A program made the position numbers and the translations under genes. From Piromyces finnis (taxonomy: Eukaryota > Neocallimastigomycota > Neocallimastigomycetes > Neocallimastigales > Neocallimastigaceae): a DNA stretch of 64,000 nt. Under the pieces are notes generated by a model. That model did not search any database, was not told where the DNA came from, and was given only the letters and a program-made list of their open reading frames with translations. Each line of letters opens with the position of its first letter. Within the stretch, counting starts at the first letter, position 1. The stretch is from the NCBI GenBank assembly GCA_002104945.1, contig MCFH01000028.1, forward strand, positions 62,001 to 126,000. Reading direction: 5' to 3'. Positions 33,252 through 46,139 of this stretch are shown here, in pieces.

Positions 33252-33830
33252 AATGAATGTGAATATTTAACAACGACAATAACAAAAAAACCAACCGACA
33301 ATAACAAAAAACCAAACAACTAACAAGTAAACCAATAAAAAAACTAATTATATAATTTATTAATTTATTATTACTATTTCATTTTTTTTTATTTCTTTTT
33401 CTTTATTATACACTCTTTTTATATTATGTATATAGTACAATAATTTTATCACTTTTATATCATAAAAATACTAAAGAATTAAATAAATAAATAAATAAAT
33501 ATTAGTACTGCATATGTTATTCATGGATTCATATTCATTTATCAACGCTCTATGTAAAAAGAAAAGTTTAAAAATCTCAATATGCTTTTCATCTTTCATA
33601 GTTATAATAACCTTTTTAGTTTTCCAATTTTTATTGATGTTTAAATTATTACAAAATTTATAGGTTTTTCCTTTCATATTTTCATTTTTTTCTTTATTTT
33701 TTAATTTTTTTTTTTTAAAAAATTATTTTGAATTCTATAATTAAAAAAAAAAAAAAAAAAGAAAAAACATTTCAGATAAAAAATTTATTTGGTGTATTCA
33801 TTATATTATTCCTATTTTATGAAGGTATTG
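33252..33830. other. Convergent intergenic region between MLH1 and SPEF1
   Basis: AT-rich spacer between two 3' ends; no gene or conserved RNA seen. Confidence 0.7.
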
Positions 33831-33935
33831 CTATAGTAAACCATGAGATCTAAGTCGTAAAACCAATTCTTCAATTCTTTTATCTTTCAGTAATAATAAT
33901 TGTTCCAATTTTGATGTTTTAACTTGTAGTATCTA

Positions 33936-33980
<45 letters not shown>

Positions 33981-36057
33981 AATGAATAATAATTTGTTAA
34001 AAAAAAATATTATAGAACAAAAAATATTAAATAATATATTTATATCAAATAAATATATACATCAACTGTTTCTTGAAGATCATTTATTAATTTATCTTTT
34101 TCTGACAATTCACCTATAAGTAAATCATGGTTTTTTTTAATGAAATCTAAATAATTCGTATTTTTATGGTATATTGAAGAATATTCATTATCGTCTATAT
34201 CTATATATAAAATTTTATATAATATGGATAATATTTTTAAGAATAGAAAAGTTAGTTAAATTTAAAATGAAATATTTGTATACTTTTAGTTAAAACTATT
34301 ATGATTATGAATATGAATAACTTTATTTTTATATCTTTTTTTTTTTGATTAACATACTCTCTGTATTATTATTTTTATTTGATTTGTATTCATGTTCATA
34401 ATTATTTATATCAGTATTGTCAGTAGTTTTTGATGATCGTGATTCATTGCTAACACTTGATTTTAACTTTGTATTTATTTTATTCTTGGATTTAGACATT
34501 GATTCAATAGAGGAATTATTTTTAATTAAAGATTTATTAGATGATTTTGACGATTTTATAGATGTTATTTTTGGTTTTGACATAGATTTTTCAAAGTGAG
34601 ATGAATTTATTTTTTTCTTCTCATTAGAGATAGTATTATTTGAAGAAGAAAATGTTTTTTTTATTTTAGAAGTACTACTTTTTTTCTTACTTTTAGTAAG
34701 ACTATTATTTTTAATTGTTGAGGATGTGATATTAACATTAGTTTTATTTATATTGTTATCATCCTCTATCCCATTCATATTACTCTCATTTATATTTATA
34801 TTGCTGCTTTTTCCAATAGTATTATTTATATTAGTATGATTTATCTTTTCATTAAAGTGATGTTGACACTGACAACAATGAAAATGTTCTTCGGATGAGT
34901 TACTATTTTCTTGAATAGAATTATTATTAGAAGAAACATTGGTTTTTGGTGATGGGGTATTATTATCGCTTTTTGGTGTGCTACATTTTGATAATGAGTT
35001 ATGTTGATAAATACTTGAAACAGGTCCTAATGTTAACGATCCATTGTCAGGATTATTATTAATTGTTGGAAATTCGCCTTTATAAACATAATAGACAATA
35101 TAAAAATATATATATATAAATTTTAATATTATCATCATTATTTTTATCATCCCCACCATTATCATAACTTTTTTTTTTTTGTCGATTGATATTGTAATAT
35201 AATAATTATAATTTTTTTTTTAATTTTACCATTAGTAAGATTTTCATTACTATTATTATTTGTAAGAGTTACAAAACTATTTGCAGATACAGATCTTGTT
35301 GTTTTCGGATGACGTTTTGTATATTCATTAATCTTTTATAAATATATATATATTAATAGTATTGATATATCAGTTCAAAATGAATTCAAGAAAAAAATAT
35401 GGAATAGTATTAATAAATATTAAATTATTAATATTAGTAATAATAATAGAGTATTATAAAACTAATAATTATTTTTACTTTTATTTTTAAATCTATCAGT
35501 AATTCTTCTACTTTTCCTGATACACAATTAATAACATCATTTATTTGATCTTCTGATACCTTGAAATCTATTTTGTTAAAAACTTTATCTATTATTGATA
35601 TATCAATAACAATCTAAATGAATATATTACTATTATTTTTTATTTTTCAAAAAAAAAAAAAAAAAAAAAGTAAAATATCTTTTTATTAAAATTTAATTTC
35701 ATAAACATACTATTCAGTGTATTCCAGTTATATTGTTTATGTGCGATAGAATTTGCAGGTGAATAATTATGTAAATCTATTAGTTTTGGACAATAATATT
35801 TTATAACCTCTGCTGTTGAAACTATTATATATATATTAATATGTCAAAATCATATATTTATTATTTCAATATTGAAATAATTTATTTATATATATTGAAA
35901 ATTTCAAAATAAAATGATTTAAAACAGGTATATATATTTTATTTCTACCTCCATCGCTAAAATCTCTAGAAAAGTTTTTTTTTGGTCTTGATAATGGCAC
36001 ATCATCAATCCAATAATATAGGTCTTTAATTTTTGAACTTGATAGTTTTTTTGACAT
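33831..36057 (-). CDS. SPEF1: SPEF1/CLAMP-like calponin-homology protein
   Basis: Minus-strand exons: 36057-35949, 35821-35711, 35588-35479, 35332-35230, 35077-34358, 34200-34061, 33932-33831; phases agree and give 464 residues. The N-terminal 110 residues form the CH_2 domain of sperm flagellar protein 1. LYYWIDDVPLSRPKKN is followed by DFSDGV, EVIKYYCPKLIDLHNY and NWNTLNNKVFNKI. The last 75 residues are a heptad-like coiled coil (LSEKDKLINDLQETVD, KLEQLLLLKDKRIEEL) as in SPEF1. This family binds and bundles microtubules in motile cilia and flagella, here presumably the zoospore flagellum. Between the two lies a 240-residue Ser/Asn/Lys-rich insert from one exon, containing a Cys/His cluster (HFHCCQCQHHF, 209-219). 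Exon 3 has two possible acceptors; the one used here keeps phase and matches the family. Confidence 0.9.
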
Positions 36058-36993
36058 TTTGAACTTTTCAATTTTTACTTTTATTATATTCTCTGGTAGT
36101 TCAATTCAGTTTTCATAAAAGAATTTTTTTTATAATATTTATGTACATTTATTTTTAAAATCCCAACAACTTGTAAGTTACTTTTGATACTTTATTATTA
36201 AAAGACTATTTAAAAACTTTTAATAAATATATATAAAAATTGTTTTTTTTTTTTCCTCAGTAAAAATAACAGTTATAAGAAATTTAATTCTACAAACAAA
36301 GTACAGTTTACTTTTTTTTTTTTTTTTTTATATATTCACAAGTTTCAATCTATTTTGAAAAGTTTTATTAGTTTTTCTTTAAAATGACTTTTTTAATATT
36401 ATGCTTTTTTTTTTTTTTTTTTACAAAATTTATTAACAATGCTCTGATAAATAATACATACAAATAAATAAATGTTTTATATTATTTCAAAAAAAAAAAA
36501 AAGTAAAAAGAAAGCACTTTAAATATCAAAAAATTGATTTTTTTTTTTTTTCCCTTTTCTTCTTAATTTATTAATGCTGTTAAATTGATGATACTTTTAT
36601 GCTTGGTTTCATATTAAGATATTATAAAAAATAAACTTTTATATTTTCATTTAAATTGTTTACAAAATTTATATGAATAATAAATTTTAATAACTTTAAA
36701 AAAATTTATTTTTTTTTTTTTCAAATTTAGTTTTAAAAAGGTATTTTTTTTTTTTTTAAAAAAAAAAAGAGTATTTAAAGTTAATATTCATTTTTCCTTT
36801 GCATCTTTAATATTTAAACCTTTTGTAAAACGATGATATCTTTCTATATGCTTTTTTATTTTTTTTATAAAATGGAATTTTTTTTAATGTATTATTGTTA
36901 TGCTGATGATGATTTTAATTCCTTTATTTTTTTATTATGATGAGTAGCTGTTAACTTTATATATAATAACTAATTTTCTGAATATTGTAAAGT
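36058..36993. other. Intergenic region, homopolymer-rich
   Basis: Upstream of SPEF1 and downstream of the DUF3605-like gene, both on the minus strand. T and A tracts; nothing recognised. Confidence 0.6.
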
Positions 36994-38091
36994 TTAGTTA
37001 ACATTAAAATTATTATTTTTTAATTCTTTTAATTTTTGACCAGTTAATGTAATTGGTGTTAAATCTTTTGGTCTAGTAAATATTTGATAATGGCAAACTC
37101 CTTTAACACTCTTTTTGTCTGGAGTATTTGAGAAATAGATGATGTCAGATTCTGGGAATTTTTCATGTAAAATTTTTCCAGCATGTTCTCTAGTAAATTC
37201 TTCAGAAGTCCATAATACAAAATGGCCAATATTTGGTTCAAGCCAATAAGGAAAATCATTTCTTCTTATAGTATAGTAAACATCTTCTGATTCAAAAATA
37301 AGTTTTTTTGTATCACTCTTTGGTTCAAATGCTTTTCTAATACCAGTTTTTTCATCTATAATTTCGGAATATCCCATTACAACAATTTTTATGTAATCTA
37401 TTTTTATTTAATATGAATATGTATTATTAATATATAAATAATAAAATAAATATAGAAGTTTAATACGTTAAATAAATAACTTATAAATAATTTATAAATA
37501 ATTTATAAATAATTTATTTTTTCTTTTTTAATTTTTATAATTTTATATTAAATGTTTTTTTTTTATGTTCTTTAAAAGTTAAATTTTTTTTTTTTTTTAA
37601 TTTTTTCAATAAATTAAATAATTTATCTATTATTATTTACCATTAATAGAAGAATATTTCTTTTTCAATACTTTCATCCAATTCATATAAACGGCTTCAT
37701 CAGCAGGTGATCTTACCATTACTTCAACTGAATTTTTTTCAACTATATATTTCATTTCTTCCCAATGAAATGGTCGAGCCATTTTAACTTTTTTATTTTT
37801 AATAAGTTCAATTTTTTCTTCACTATCAATAATAACATCTTTTGGAAATGTTTTTGGAGTTGATGAAGACATATGACGATATATTGTATTAAGATAAGAT
37901 GAATTGAAAGAAATTGAATTTTTATTTTGGATAGTAATGCTTTTATTAATTAATAAGGGTATTGAAACGTTATTAACAGTTAAGGCTGTTGAATGATAAG
38001 AATTTAAATTAGTTTTTTGAATATTATAAGTAACGAAATTTGAAATTGGTTTAATGACTTTAATACTATTATTTTTTACAGAACTTAACAT
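36994..38091 (-). CDS. DUF3605-like protein with a possible organelle presequence
   Basis: Minus-strand exons: 38091-37641 and 37397-36994, joined in phase across a GT-AG intron, giving 284 residues. The region from about residue 115 (FHWEEMKYIVEKNSVEVMVRS) resembles the fungal DUF3605 family. Features include the PADEAVYMNWMKVLKKKY segment, then NDFPYWLEPNIGHFVLWTS and the closing HYQIFTR. The biochemical role of that family is not known to me. The first 100 residues are extra and rich in Ser, Asn, Thr and Lys, starting MLSSVKNNSIKVIKP. This is similar in character to the start of the PFL activase in this window and could be a mitochondrial-type or hydrogenosomal presequence (inference). The family call rests on pattern memory and is moderately sure; that it is a real two-exon gene is well supported. 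Confidence 0.72.
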
Positions 38092-38221
38092 TTTATTTTT
38101 TTATATTTAATATTATATTATTTAATGAAATTGGTAATATCAACTTTTATTTATTATTCCTTGATTATTTGACTTTAAAATATGAATTTTGTTTAATTAG
38201 CTTATATATTTTATGTATTTC

Positions 38222-38258
<37 letters not shown>

Positions 38259-39174
38259 CAATTTATACTTTATTAAAAAAAAAGAAAAAAAAAAATTAAT
38301 GTATTTTTTAAATTTTTATTTAATTATATAAAAAAAAAACATTTTAAAATTTAATATAAAAATATATATTAAAGTTGTCTTTTACTTTTAAACGTTGAAA
38401 TAAAAGATTTTTTTTTTTTTTTAATTTCCTTGATGATATTGTTGGTTGTTGTTTTTTGTTACCATTTATGGTCTTTACAACTAAAAAGAAACAATAACAA
38501 ATTAATAGAATATTTTAAAATATAAAATTAATGCTATATAAAAGCGCTATTTTATAATGATTTTTTCTTTATTATGATTATCCTTTTAAACATAATCATA
38601 AAATATAAAGATTTCTTTTAATTTTAAATAATTAACTATAAAGTATAAAGTGTTTTATTTTATTTATGCCATTATAAAAGTTATCCAAATATCATAATAA
38701 ATGGAAGAAATATGCATAGAGTAGTTAAAAATTTATTTACATATATTTAAAATTATTGTAATATGCTGAAGAAAGTGTTACACTTTTTATATATCCGTCA
38801 TCATGATTATTTATCATTTTATTTATTAATGAATATTTTTTTTCTTTTGTAACATTACAAAAAGTTTGAAAGTTCATTAATAAAATGTTTTTGTGTTAAA
38901 GAAAGAAAATGATTAAACCATTTTTATGAATGTAAAAAAACCTTTAAATAAAGGATTTTTAAAATGAAAAAATGAATATATTGAATATTTTAATATTTTT
39001 TCATTGAAGTAATATTAATTTTAATGATTGGAATAACTTTATTAAAAAAAAGTGATAATTAGATCATCACGTTTGAAAATATAATAATCAAAAAGTATTA
39101 TTAATACTATTAAATTAGTTTTAATAATTTTTAATTTAATTATATATATTCTATTACTATTATTATAATTGTGA

Positions 39175-39810
39175 ACTATCACCACTACTACTTCATTGCT
39201 ACTACTATTTTTATTATTATTATTACTATTACCAACATTATCACTACTACTACAACTCCAACCATTTCTGTTATATTACTATGCTACAACTCCAACCATT
39301 TCTATTACCACCACTACAAAAACAACTCCAATTACTACCATTTCTACTACTTTCTGGTCATCGCAATGCTATATTTTAATTAAACAAATAGATTTCCCTT
39401 GCTCGTACCAGTTCTAAGTTGGTTGTTAATTGTATACCAGCCAGAAAAGCTAAAGCTTGTTCACTTTAAGTTCGTCAAGAAGTCTTTCAGCTAGTGAAAG
39501 TCAGAAGTTCTTAAGTCAGCCCCCAAGCTGTAGATCAGAGGCCCAATATATCCAATCCTTATCTCAAAATTACGGATTTTTTTTTTTTCGACTTCCCTTA
39601 TCTACATTGTTCTATCAACTAGAAACTGCTAACTTTGGAGATCTTCTGAGGGTATGAGTACAACTAGGTATGAAAATTATTATTTCCCCAAGATTTCAAG
39701 GACTCACAGGAACTCACCGTCATTCCAATTACTACTACCATCACTACTACCACTACCACTACCACTATCACTATTACTATTACTACTACTATCACTTCTT
39801 CTATGGCGTA
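39175..39810. other. Compositionally complex island flanked by ACT/ACC triplets
   Basis: ACT, ACC and ATT triplet tracts at 39175-39360 and 39725-39800 bracket about 350 bases of mixed, relatively GC-rich sequence (39365-39715). Open frames across it lack any family I recognise. No poly(A) tail, terminal repeat or tRNA-like promoter could be found. Origin unknown. Confidence 0.5.
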
Positions 39811-40377
39811 ATGTTACATGTATTTTTTCTGTATTTAATGGATCATTTATCCTTCATGTTTTGGATAAATTAATATTAAGAATACCAATAATTTAATTAC
39901 AAAAAAACATAATATATTGTAATATAATACATTTAATTATAATTTATATTAATCTAATTTAATTTCATTATTTTTTAATAATTCCTCATTAGAAAATGGA
40001 AATTCTCGATGTAAAAGGAAATTAATTTAATTATTTCATATAATAAGAATACATTCTATTATATGCAATAATAAAAAGAAATAAACAAATTTTAGTTTAA
40101 TTAAACTATTAAATACATTAATGTATTAATAATGTATTAATGGATGTATCAAAGGATGAAATATAAAAATTCAATGGTAAACAACATATTATAAGTTTAT
40201 TATAATATATGAACAATTGAATATTATTATATAATAATATTGATCTATATATTAAATTGTAATTAAAAACTAAATATATTTTCCATATATCGAAGTATAA
40301 TTTAAATAAATAAAATAATTATATGTATAAGATAAATATTTTATTATTTGTTTATAAATAAATAAATAAATAAATAA

Positions 40378-40529
40378 ATTAATAAATAACTAAATAAATA
40401 ACTAAATAAATAAATATATAATTAAATAAATAAATAATTAAATTAATAAATAAATTAATAAATAACTAAATAAATAACTAAATAAATAAATATATAATTA
40501 AATAAATAAATAATTAAATTAATAATGGA
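40378..40529. repeat. 76-bp direct tandem duplication
   Basis: Two near-identical copies (40378-40453 and 40454-40529) starting ATTAATAAATAACTAAATAA, made of AAAT-like words. Confidence 0.85.
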
Positions 40530-42511
40530 TAATAATATTAATATTATTGTTTGGTTTAATTAAAATTATAATTAAATATATTCTTATTATTTTTATTATT
40601 TAATATAGTAAATAATAGTAAAAAATAATAACAATAATAAACATGTAATAATAATAGAAAAGGATTATATTTAATATTAATTATTATAATAAAAGGAATA
40701 GTACTATTGAAAAAAATAGCTTTATAATTATCAAAGGATTCAACTTAAGAGATGTCTTTTTTTTTTTTATTCTAATTCATTAACTCTACTAAATCTATAT
40801 TATACTTTATTTTCCTTATAAATAATTAGTTTGCTTAGTCTGCTTAGCAATAAATAAAATCTGGCTAAAATTAACTAAACCCTTTTTTTAAATTTAATTA
40901 ATAAATAAATTAATAAAGAAAAAAATTTTTTATATTTTTTTTTATATTTCTTTTTTTTTTTTTTTTTTTTCCCTTTTTTCTTACTTTTTACTTTTTTTTT
41001 CTAAAAGGAAAAGACTAAAAAAAAAAAAAAAATAAAAGCTTTTTTATATTAAATATAATAAATAAATATTTTTTTATTATATTTTTATTTTTTCTTTTAA
41101 GAAATTAAAATAAATTAAAATAAAAAAACATTTATTAATAAAAAAAAAATTACTTTTTTTTTTATTATTATAAAATCTATTATTTATATTTATATATTGA
41201 AAAATATATTTCTTTTGGTTAGTGATTTTTATTTATATATATATAACTAAATATATGTATTCTTTTTTTTTATTATTTTAAAACATGTTAATTGTGTATA
41301 AAATTATACATTATGTATATAAATAATAAAAAGCTTTAATGTAAATATCAACATTTACCTTCGGGCAACAGACATAAAAAAAAACATAAAAAAAAAAAAA
41401 ATTACATTCAAGTTAGAAATCGATAATAATAAACAATAAATAAATAAACAAATATTAAAATTTATTCAAAATTCAAAATAATAGATAAAATAAACCAATT
41501 TAGGCAATTTCAAAAATGGAGTAAAGTGATTTTATTATATATATATATATATTTTAAAAAAAGGAGTTTGAAAATAACAAAACAAAACAAAAACAAAAAT
41601 TAAAAAATTAATAATAAATTGATGTACTTTTAATTATTCAAGCTAAATAAAAAACTAAAATAATCAATATAAACAATAATTGTAAAATAAATAAATAATA
41701 AATTAATAAATATAATCAAAATAATGCTATTTTTTGTTTATTATTACCGAAAATAAAGTTGTTGTTGTTGTTTTATGATTATTAAAAAATGTTAATTATT
41801 TTTAAATATTTAGGATATAAATATATATAAAATAAATATTTTAAATATAAAATATAGATAATATCATATCATATATGGCAATAGAAAACAAAATGTATTA
41901 TAATTTTGATATTTTAATAACCATTCTATTCATTATTATTACATATAAAACATTTTTTATTATTTTTTTCAATTTGAATTTAATACTGAAAAAAAAAAAA
42001 TAAACAAAATAAATAATTTTAGGGAGGGAGGAAAACAACAAATAGAAATAGTTTTACAAATTTATAATCTTATTTAAAATTTATTTATAATGATAATTTT
42101 ATATAAAAGCACAATTAATGGAAATAAAAAAAGTTTTTTTTTTTTTTTCTTTTTTAATATTTAAAAAATATAAATTATTAAAATTTTACTAACAATCTTT
42201 TCCTTATATATATTTGTCTTTATAAATATATTTAACAGTATTTTTGAAATATAAATAGTATAATATATTATATATAAATAATAATATAAATATTTAGTTG
42301 CAAGTGTAATAATTAATAAATAATTTATAGATATAAATAATTTTTATTATTATTGCAACAATAATTATTGTTATTACAATTAATTAAAGCAAAATAAAGT
42401 CACTATATCAACAAGTTATTTATTGATTAAATCAACAAATACAATTGCCAATAATAAATATATATAAAGGAGATTTTTGTTTTTTTTTTTGTAAGAAAAA
42501 GTTAAAATAAA

Positions 42512-45500
42512 ATGTCAACCATTATTCCACAAATTGCTTGTAAGAATTCTTTTTTTATACTACTATTTTTATTATTTAATGATATAAATTACATTAATAA
42601 ATATTAACGTTAACCTGTTTTTTATTGTGAATTTTTTTTGACAGACCGTTCCTCTGAAGGATTATCAACTGCTTTAGGACCACCAGTTAATCAATTTTAT
42701 AATCTCTTCAAGACGTATGCAATTTTCTACTTTTTTTTTTTTTAGAAAAATTAATAATAAAAATTTTCAAAAATAAAAACTAATTTTAATTATTTACAAA
42801 ATCTATTCTAATATTTAATTAGCGTCCCAAATGTTAAATTATATCAATACACTTCTGATGGTAGATTCTTAGGTTATGTTAATCAAGATGGGTATGATTA
42901 GTGGCTTTAAAAAATATTAAATATTAAATTATATGTTATGTATTATTTGTATAAATATATTAATAATTTCATTCTTAATTATAGTGTTACTATTCTTGAC
43001 GCTATCTCATATGAACCAATTCGCGAATTTAAGAAGACTAATGTTATTGATATTAACTTTTCCCCAAAGGGAAAATTCCTCGCTCTTTACACAAAATTCG
43101 GTAAATACCTACTATTGTAAATCATTGAATAATGAATTGCTTTGTATTCGGGAACAATGCAAACTAACAATACAAATAATAATCAAAAAAAAAATTTTTT
43201 TATATCTTTTATGTAATTAATTATTAAATAAAATTATGAACAAAAATAGTTAAAAGTCAAGATCCAGATATTCAACCACACAACATGTTCATTTATGAAG
43301 TTAGTACTGGTGAATTAAAGATCACATTCGTTCAAAAATCACAAAACAATTGGAAAGTTCAATGGACAGATGATGAATCTGTTTGTGCTAGATTAGTTAC
43401 AGGTGAAGTTCACTTTTACGATACTAGAAAGTTTGATCTTGGTAAGTTATCCTTGATTATTTATAAATCAATTATTTCTAAATCTAACCATTAAACTATA
43501 TTGAAATGAATAAACAAATAATTTATCTTTTTATGTACATTATATACACATATAATTTTGTTATTTTAATTTTTAAACAAAAGGTATTCGTTCAAAACTT
43601 AAATTACCACAAATGACTGCTTTTTCCATGTCTCCTGGTAGAACACCATCTGTTGCTGCTTTTGTTCCAGAGAAAAATGTAAAATGATATATTTATATTG
43701 TATATAGAAAATTGATATTCCTATCCTTATATTGTAATAATAACAATAATATATATATATTAAAATATAGGGTGTTCCTGCCTCTATTAGAATCTTTAGT
43801 CTCGGTAATTTTGAGGTTCCAATTTTAATTAAGACCTTCTTCAAAGCTGATAGCGTTGAAATGCTTTGGAACAAATTAGGTAATTAGCAAAAATTATAAT
43901 TATTTCTTATATTATACTAAAATTAACGATTTCATATTAATGATGTATTTTTAATTATATAGGTGTCAGTCTTCTTGTATGGACACATACTGAAGTTGAT
44001 GCTTCCGGTTTAAGTTACTATGGTGAGGCCTCATTATACTACTTTTCTATTGCAGGAAAATTTGAATGCCGTGTTCCAATTGGTAATTTTAAAAAAAAGT
44101 TTACTTGCTTATTTATTATTAAAAATATAAAATAAGTTATTTTAATAGTAATGAATACTCATTTAATATCAATATATACAAAATTTAAAATACAGAACCA
44201 GGAGCTCCTATTCATGATGTTTCATGGAGTCCAAATTCCAAAGAATTTATTGTTATTCACGGTTTAATGCCATCTTCCGCTACACTTTATGATTGGCGTG
44301 CAATTCCAATTTATGATTTCCCAAAGAATCACAGAAACTTTGTTAGATACAGTCCTCATGCAAGAAATATCCTTTACATAAAAAAAAATTAATAATATTT
44401 AAAACATTTTATTTATAATTATTTCATCCTTAATTCAAAATTGATCTTACTTATTTGTATAGCTGGATTTGGTAATTTAGCTGGTGAAATGGTAATTTGA
44501 TTGTAAACTTTTTTCACAAAATATTTGTTTTAATGTATTAAAAAATGTTTTTTAAAAAACACTATTTTATGAACAAGTAATAATAATAATAATAACTTTT
44601 TTTTTTTAAATTATACTTGTATAACAACAGGATTTCTTTGATAGATTGACTTGTCAAAAGGTTGGTCATGCTCAAGCTTCTAATTCATCATTCTGTGATT
44701 GGTGTCCAGATGGTAGACACGTTATTACTGCTACATTAACACCAAGATTACGTGTTGATAATGGTTTCAAGATTTGGCATTATTCAGGTGTTAAGCTTTT
44801 TGAATGTGATATTAAAGAACTTTATCAAGTAAATATTCATACTATTAAATTGAATCATAAAAACATTAATTGTAGATAGAGATAAGCTTTAACAATTTTT
44901 CATAATAATTATTTTTTAATATCAATATTATCTATAGATAAGCTGGAGACCAATTCATCAAGATGCCTTCCCACCACACAATAATTTATCCCCACCACCA
45001 AAGGGATTAATTGAAGATACTTCAAAAGCCACAGGTAAATTCATTAAAATATAATAAATAAATATGTAATTTTTTTATTAGTAGTAGTATGATAAAAATT
45101 TCAAATATTAATTTTTACATGATGGGTTTTATGATAAATAGAAAAGAAACCTGTTGGTGTTTACAGACCACCAGGTGCTCGTGCTTCTGCTTCAAATTTA
45201 TCTTTACGTGAAAACGCCATGTCTTCCTTATCCATGACTTCTAATGATAACAACGTAAAAGATGGTAAATTTATTATCTATTTTATATCTATACATATAT
45301 ATTGTATAAATTGTAAATATGATTTTATTATAAAATTGGTTATTTATTCATATTAAAATTTTACTTCAAAATAAAAAGACAACTTATTACATCCACCATC
45401 TGGTTTAAATAACAATATTAATAGTAATGCTAATAATCCAAAAAGAGCAAATATAAAGAAACAATTATCAAAAAGACAAATGAATCAAGGAAACATACCT

Positions 45501-45739
45501 GCCATGAGTCAAGTTAATAATACTAATGGTACTAATGGAAATAATGCTATTAATATTAATACAAAGAATCAGAATAAAGGACAAAATAAGAATCAAAATC
45601 AAAAACAAGCCCAAAATATCCAACAAAACAATCAAGGACAGCAAAAGAATCAAAACCAAAGTAATAGTGGTAGTACTTCTCCACAACAAACTATAAATAA
45701 CGTAAATAAGAAACCTAGAAATAAGAATAAGAACAAGGG

Positions 45740-45770
<31 letters not shown>

Positions 45771-46139
45771 AATGGTCAAGCTCAAGTTTCAAGCTTAAAC
45801 CAAAATCAAGGACAACAACAACAGCAAAGAAAGCAAAAGAAGTCCAAGTCTAGTATAGATTTACAAAATAAAAATAACAGTAAACCATCTTCACCAACCG
45901 GTTCATCAAATCAAGCCAGTTCTCCCACCGGTCCAAATAAGAATCCAAATCACGAAAATCAAAAGAAAATAAAGACATTACAAAGAAAGTTACGTGAAAT
46001 TGGTGAAATCAAAGCCAAGCATGCTGCTGGTCAAAAGTTAGAACATACCCAAATTATTAAGATGGAAAAAGAAAATGAATTAGCTAAAGAGTTAGAAATT
46101 TGTTTAGCTAAGCAAGTTCAAAATAACAATCAAAATTAA
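42512..46139 (+). CDS. EIF2A: Eukaryotic translation initiation factor 2A (eIF2A)
   Basis: Exons: 42512-42539, 42645-42714, 42823-42891, 42985-43100, 43250-43441, 43584-43678, 43771-43879, 43963-44082, 44196-44366, 44451-44491, 44631-44828, 44938-45034, 45142-45264, 45379-46139; phases agree and give 729 residues. eIF2A is a WD-repeat factor implicated in alternative initiation; it is not a subunit of eIF2. The nine-bladed propeller region holds TFFKADSVEMLWNKLG, then HDVSWSP, AGFGNL and DWCPDGRHVITATLTPRLRVDNG. KIWHYSG and SWRP follow. The tail is Asn/Gln-rich with about 11 consecutive Gln and ends in a Lys-rich coiled coil (KIKTLQRKLREI), as in human eIF2A (585 residues). Intron 9 is AT-AC of U12 type; the other twelve are GT-AG. 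Confidence 0.96.
44367..44450 (+). other. U12-type (minor spliceosome) AT-AC intron in EIF2A
   Basis: The 84-base intron starts ATATCCTTT, the exact U12 5' splice-site consensus. It has ATCCTTAAT at 44426-44434, one base off the U12 branch consensus TTCCTTAAY, and ends in AC 16-17 bases later. No usable GT donor lies near exon 9. Joining at AC gives PHA-RIIC-IAGFGNL, which aligns without gaps to the human PHGNILCLAGFGNL segment; joining at the nearby AG would lose four residues. Confidence 0.9.
45741..45775. repeat. CAA repeat encoding poly-Gln in EIF2A
   Basis: A run of CAA codons inside the last exon, giving an 11-residue Gln tract in the disordered linker. Confidence 0.9.

Larger units (their letters stand above)
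38092..42511. other. Long divergent intergenic region
   Basis: About 4.4 kb between the DUF3605-like gene and eIF2A. It is mostly AT-rich simple sequence. A block at 39175-39810 differs (listed separately), as does a 76-bp tandem duplication at 40378-40529. No gene supported. Confidence 0.6.
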
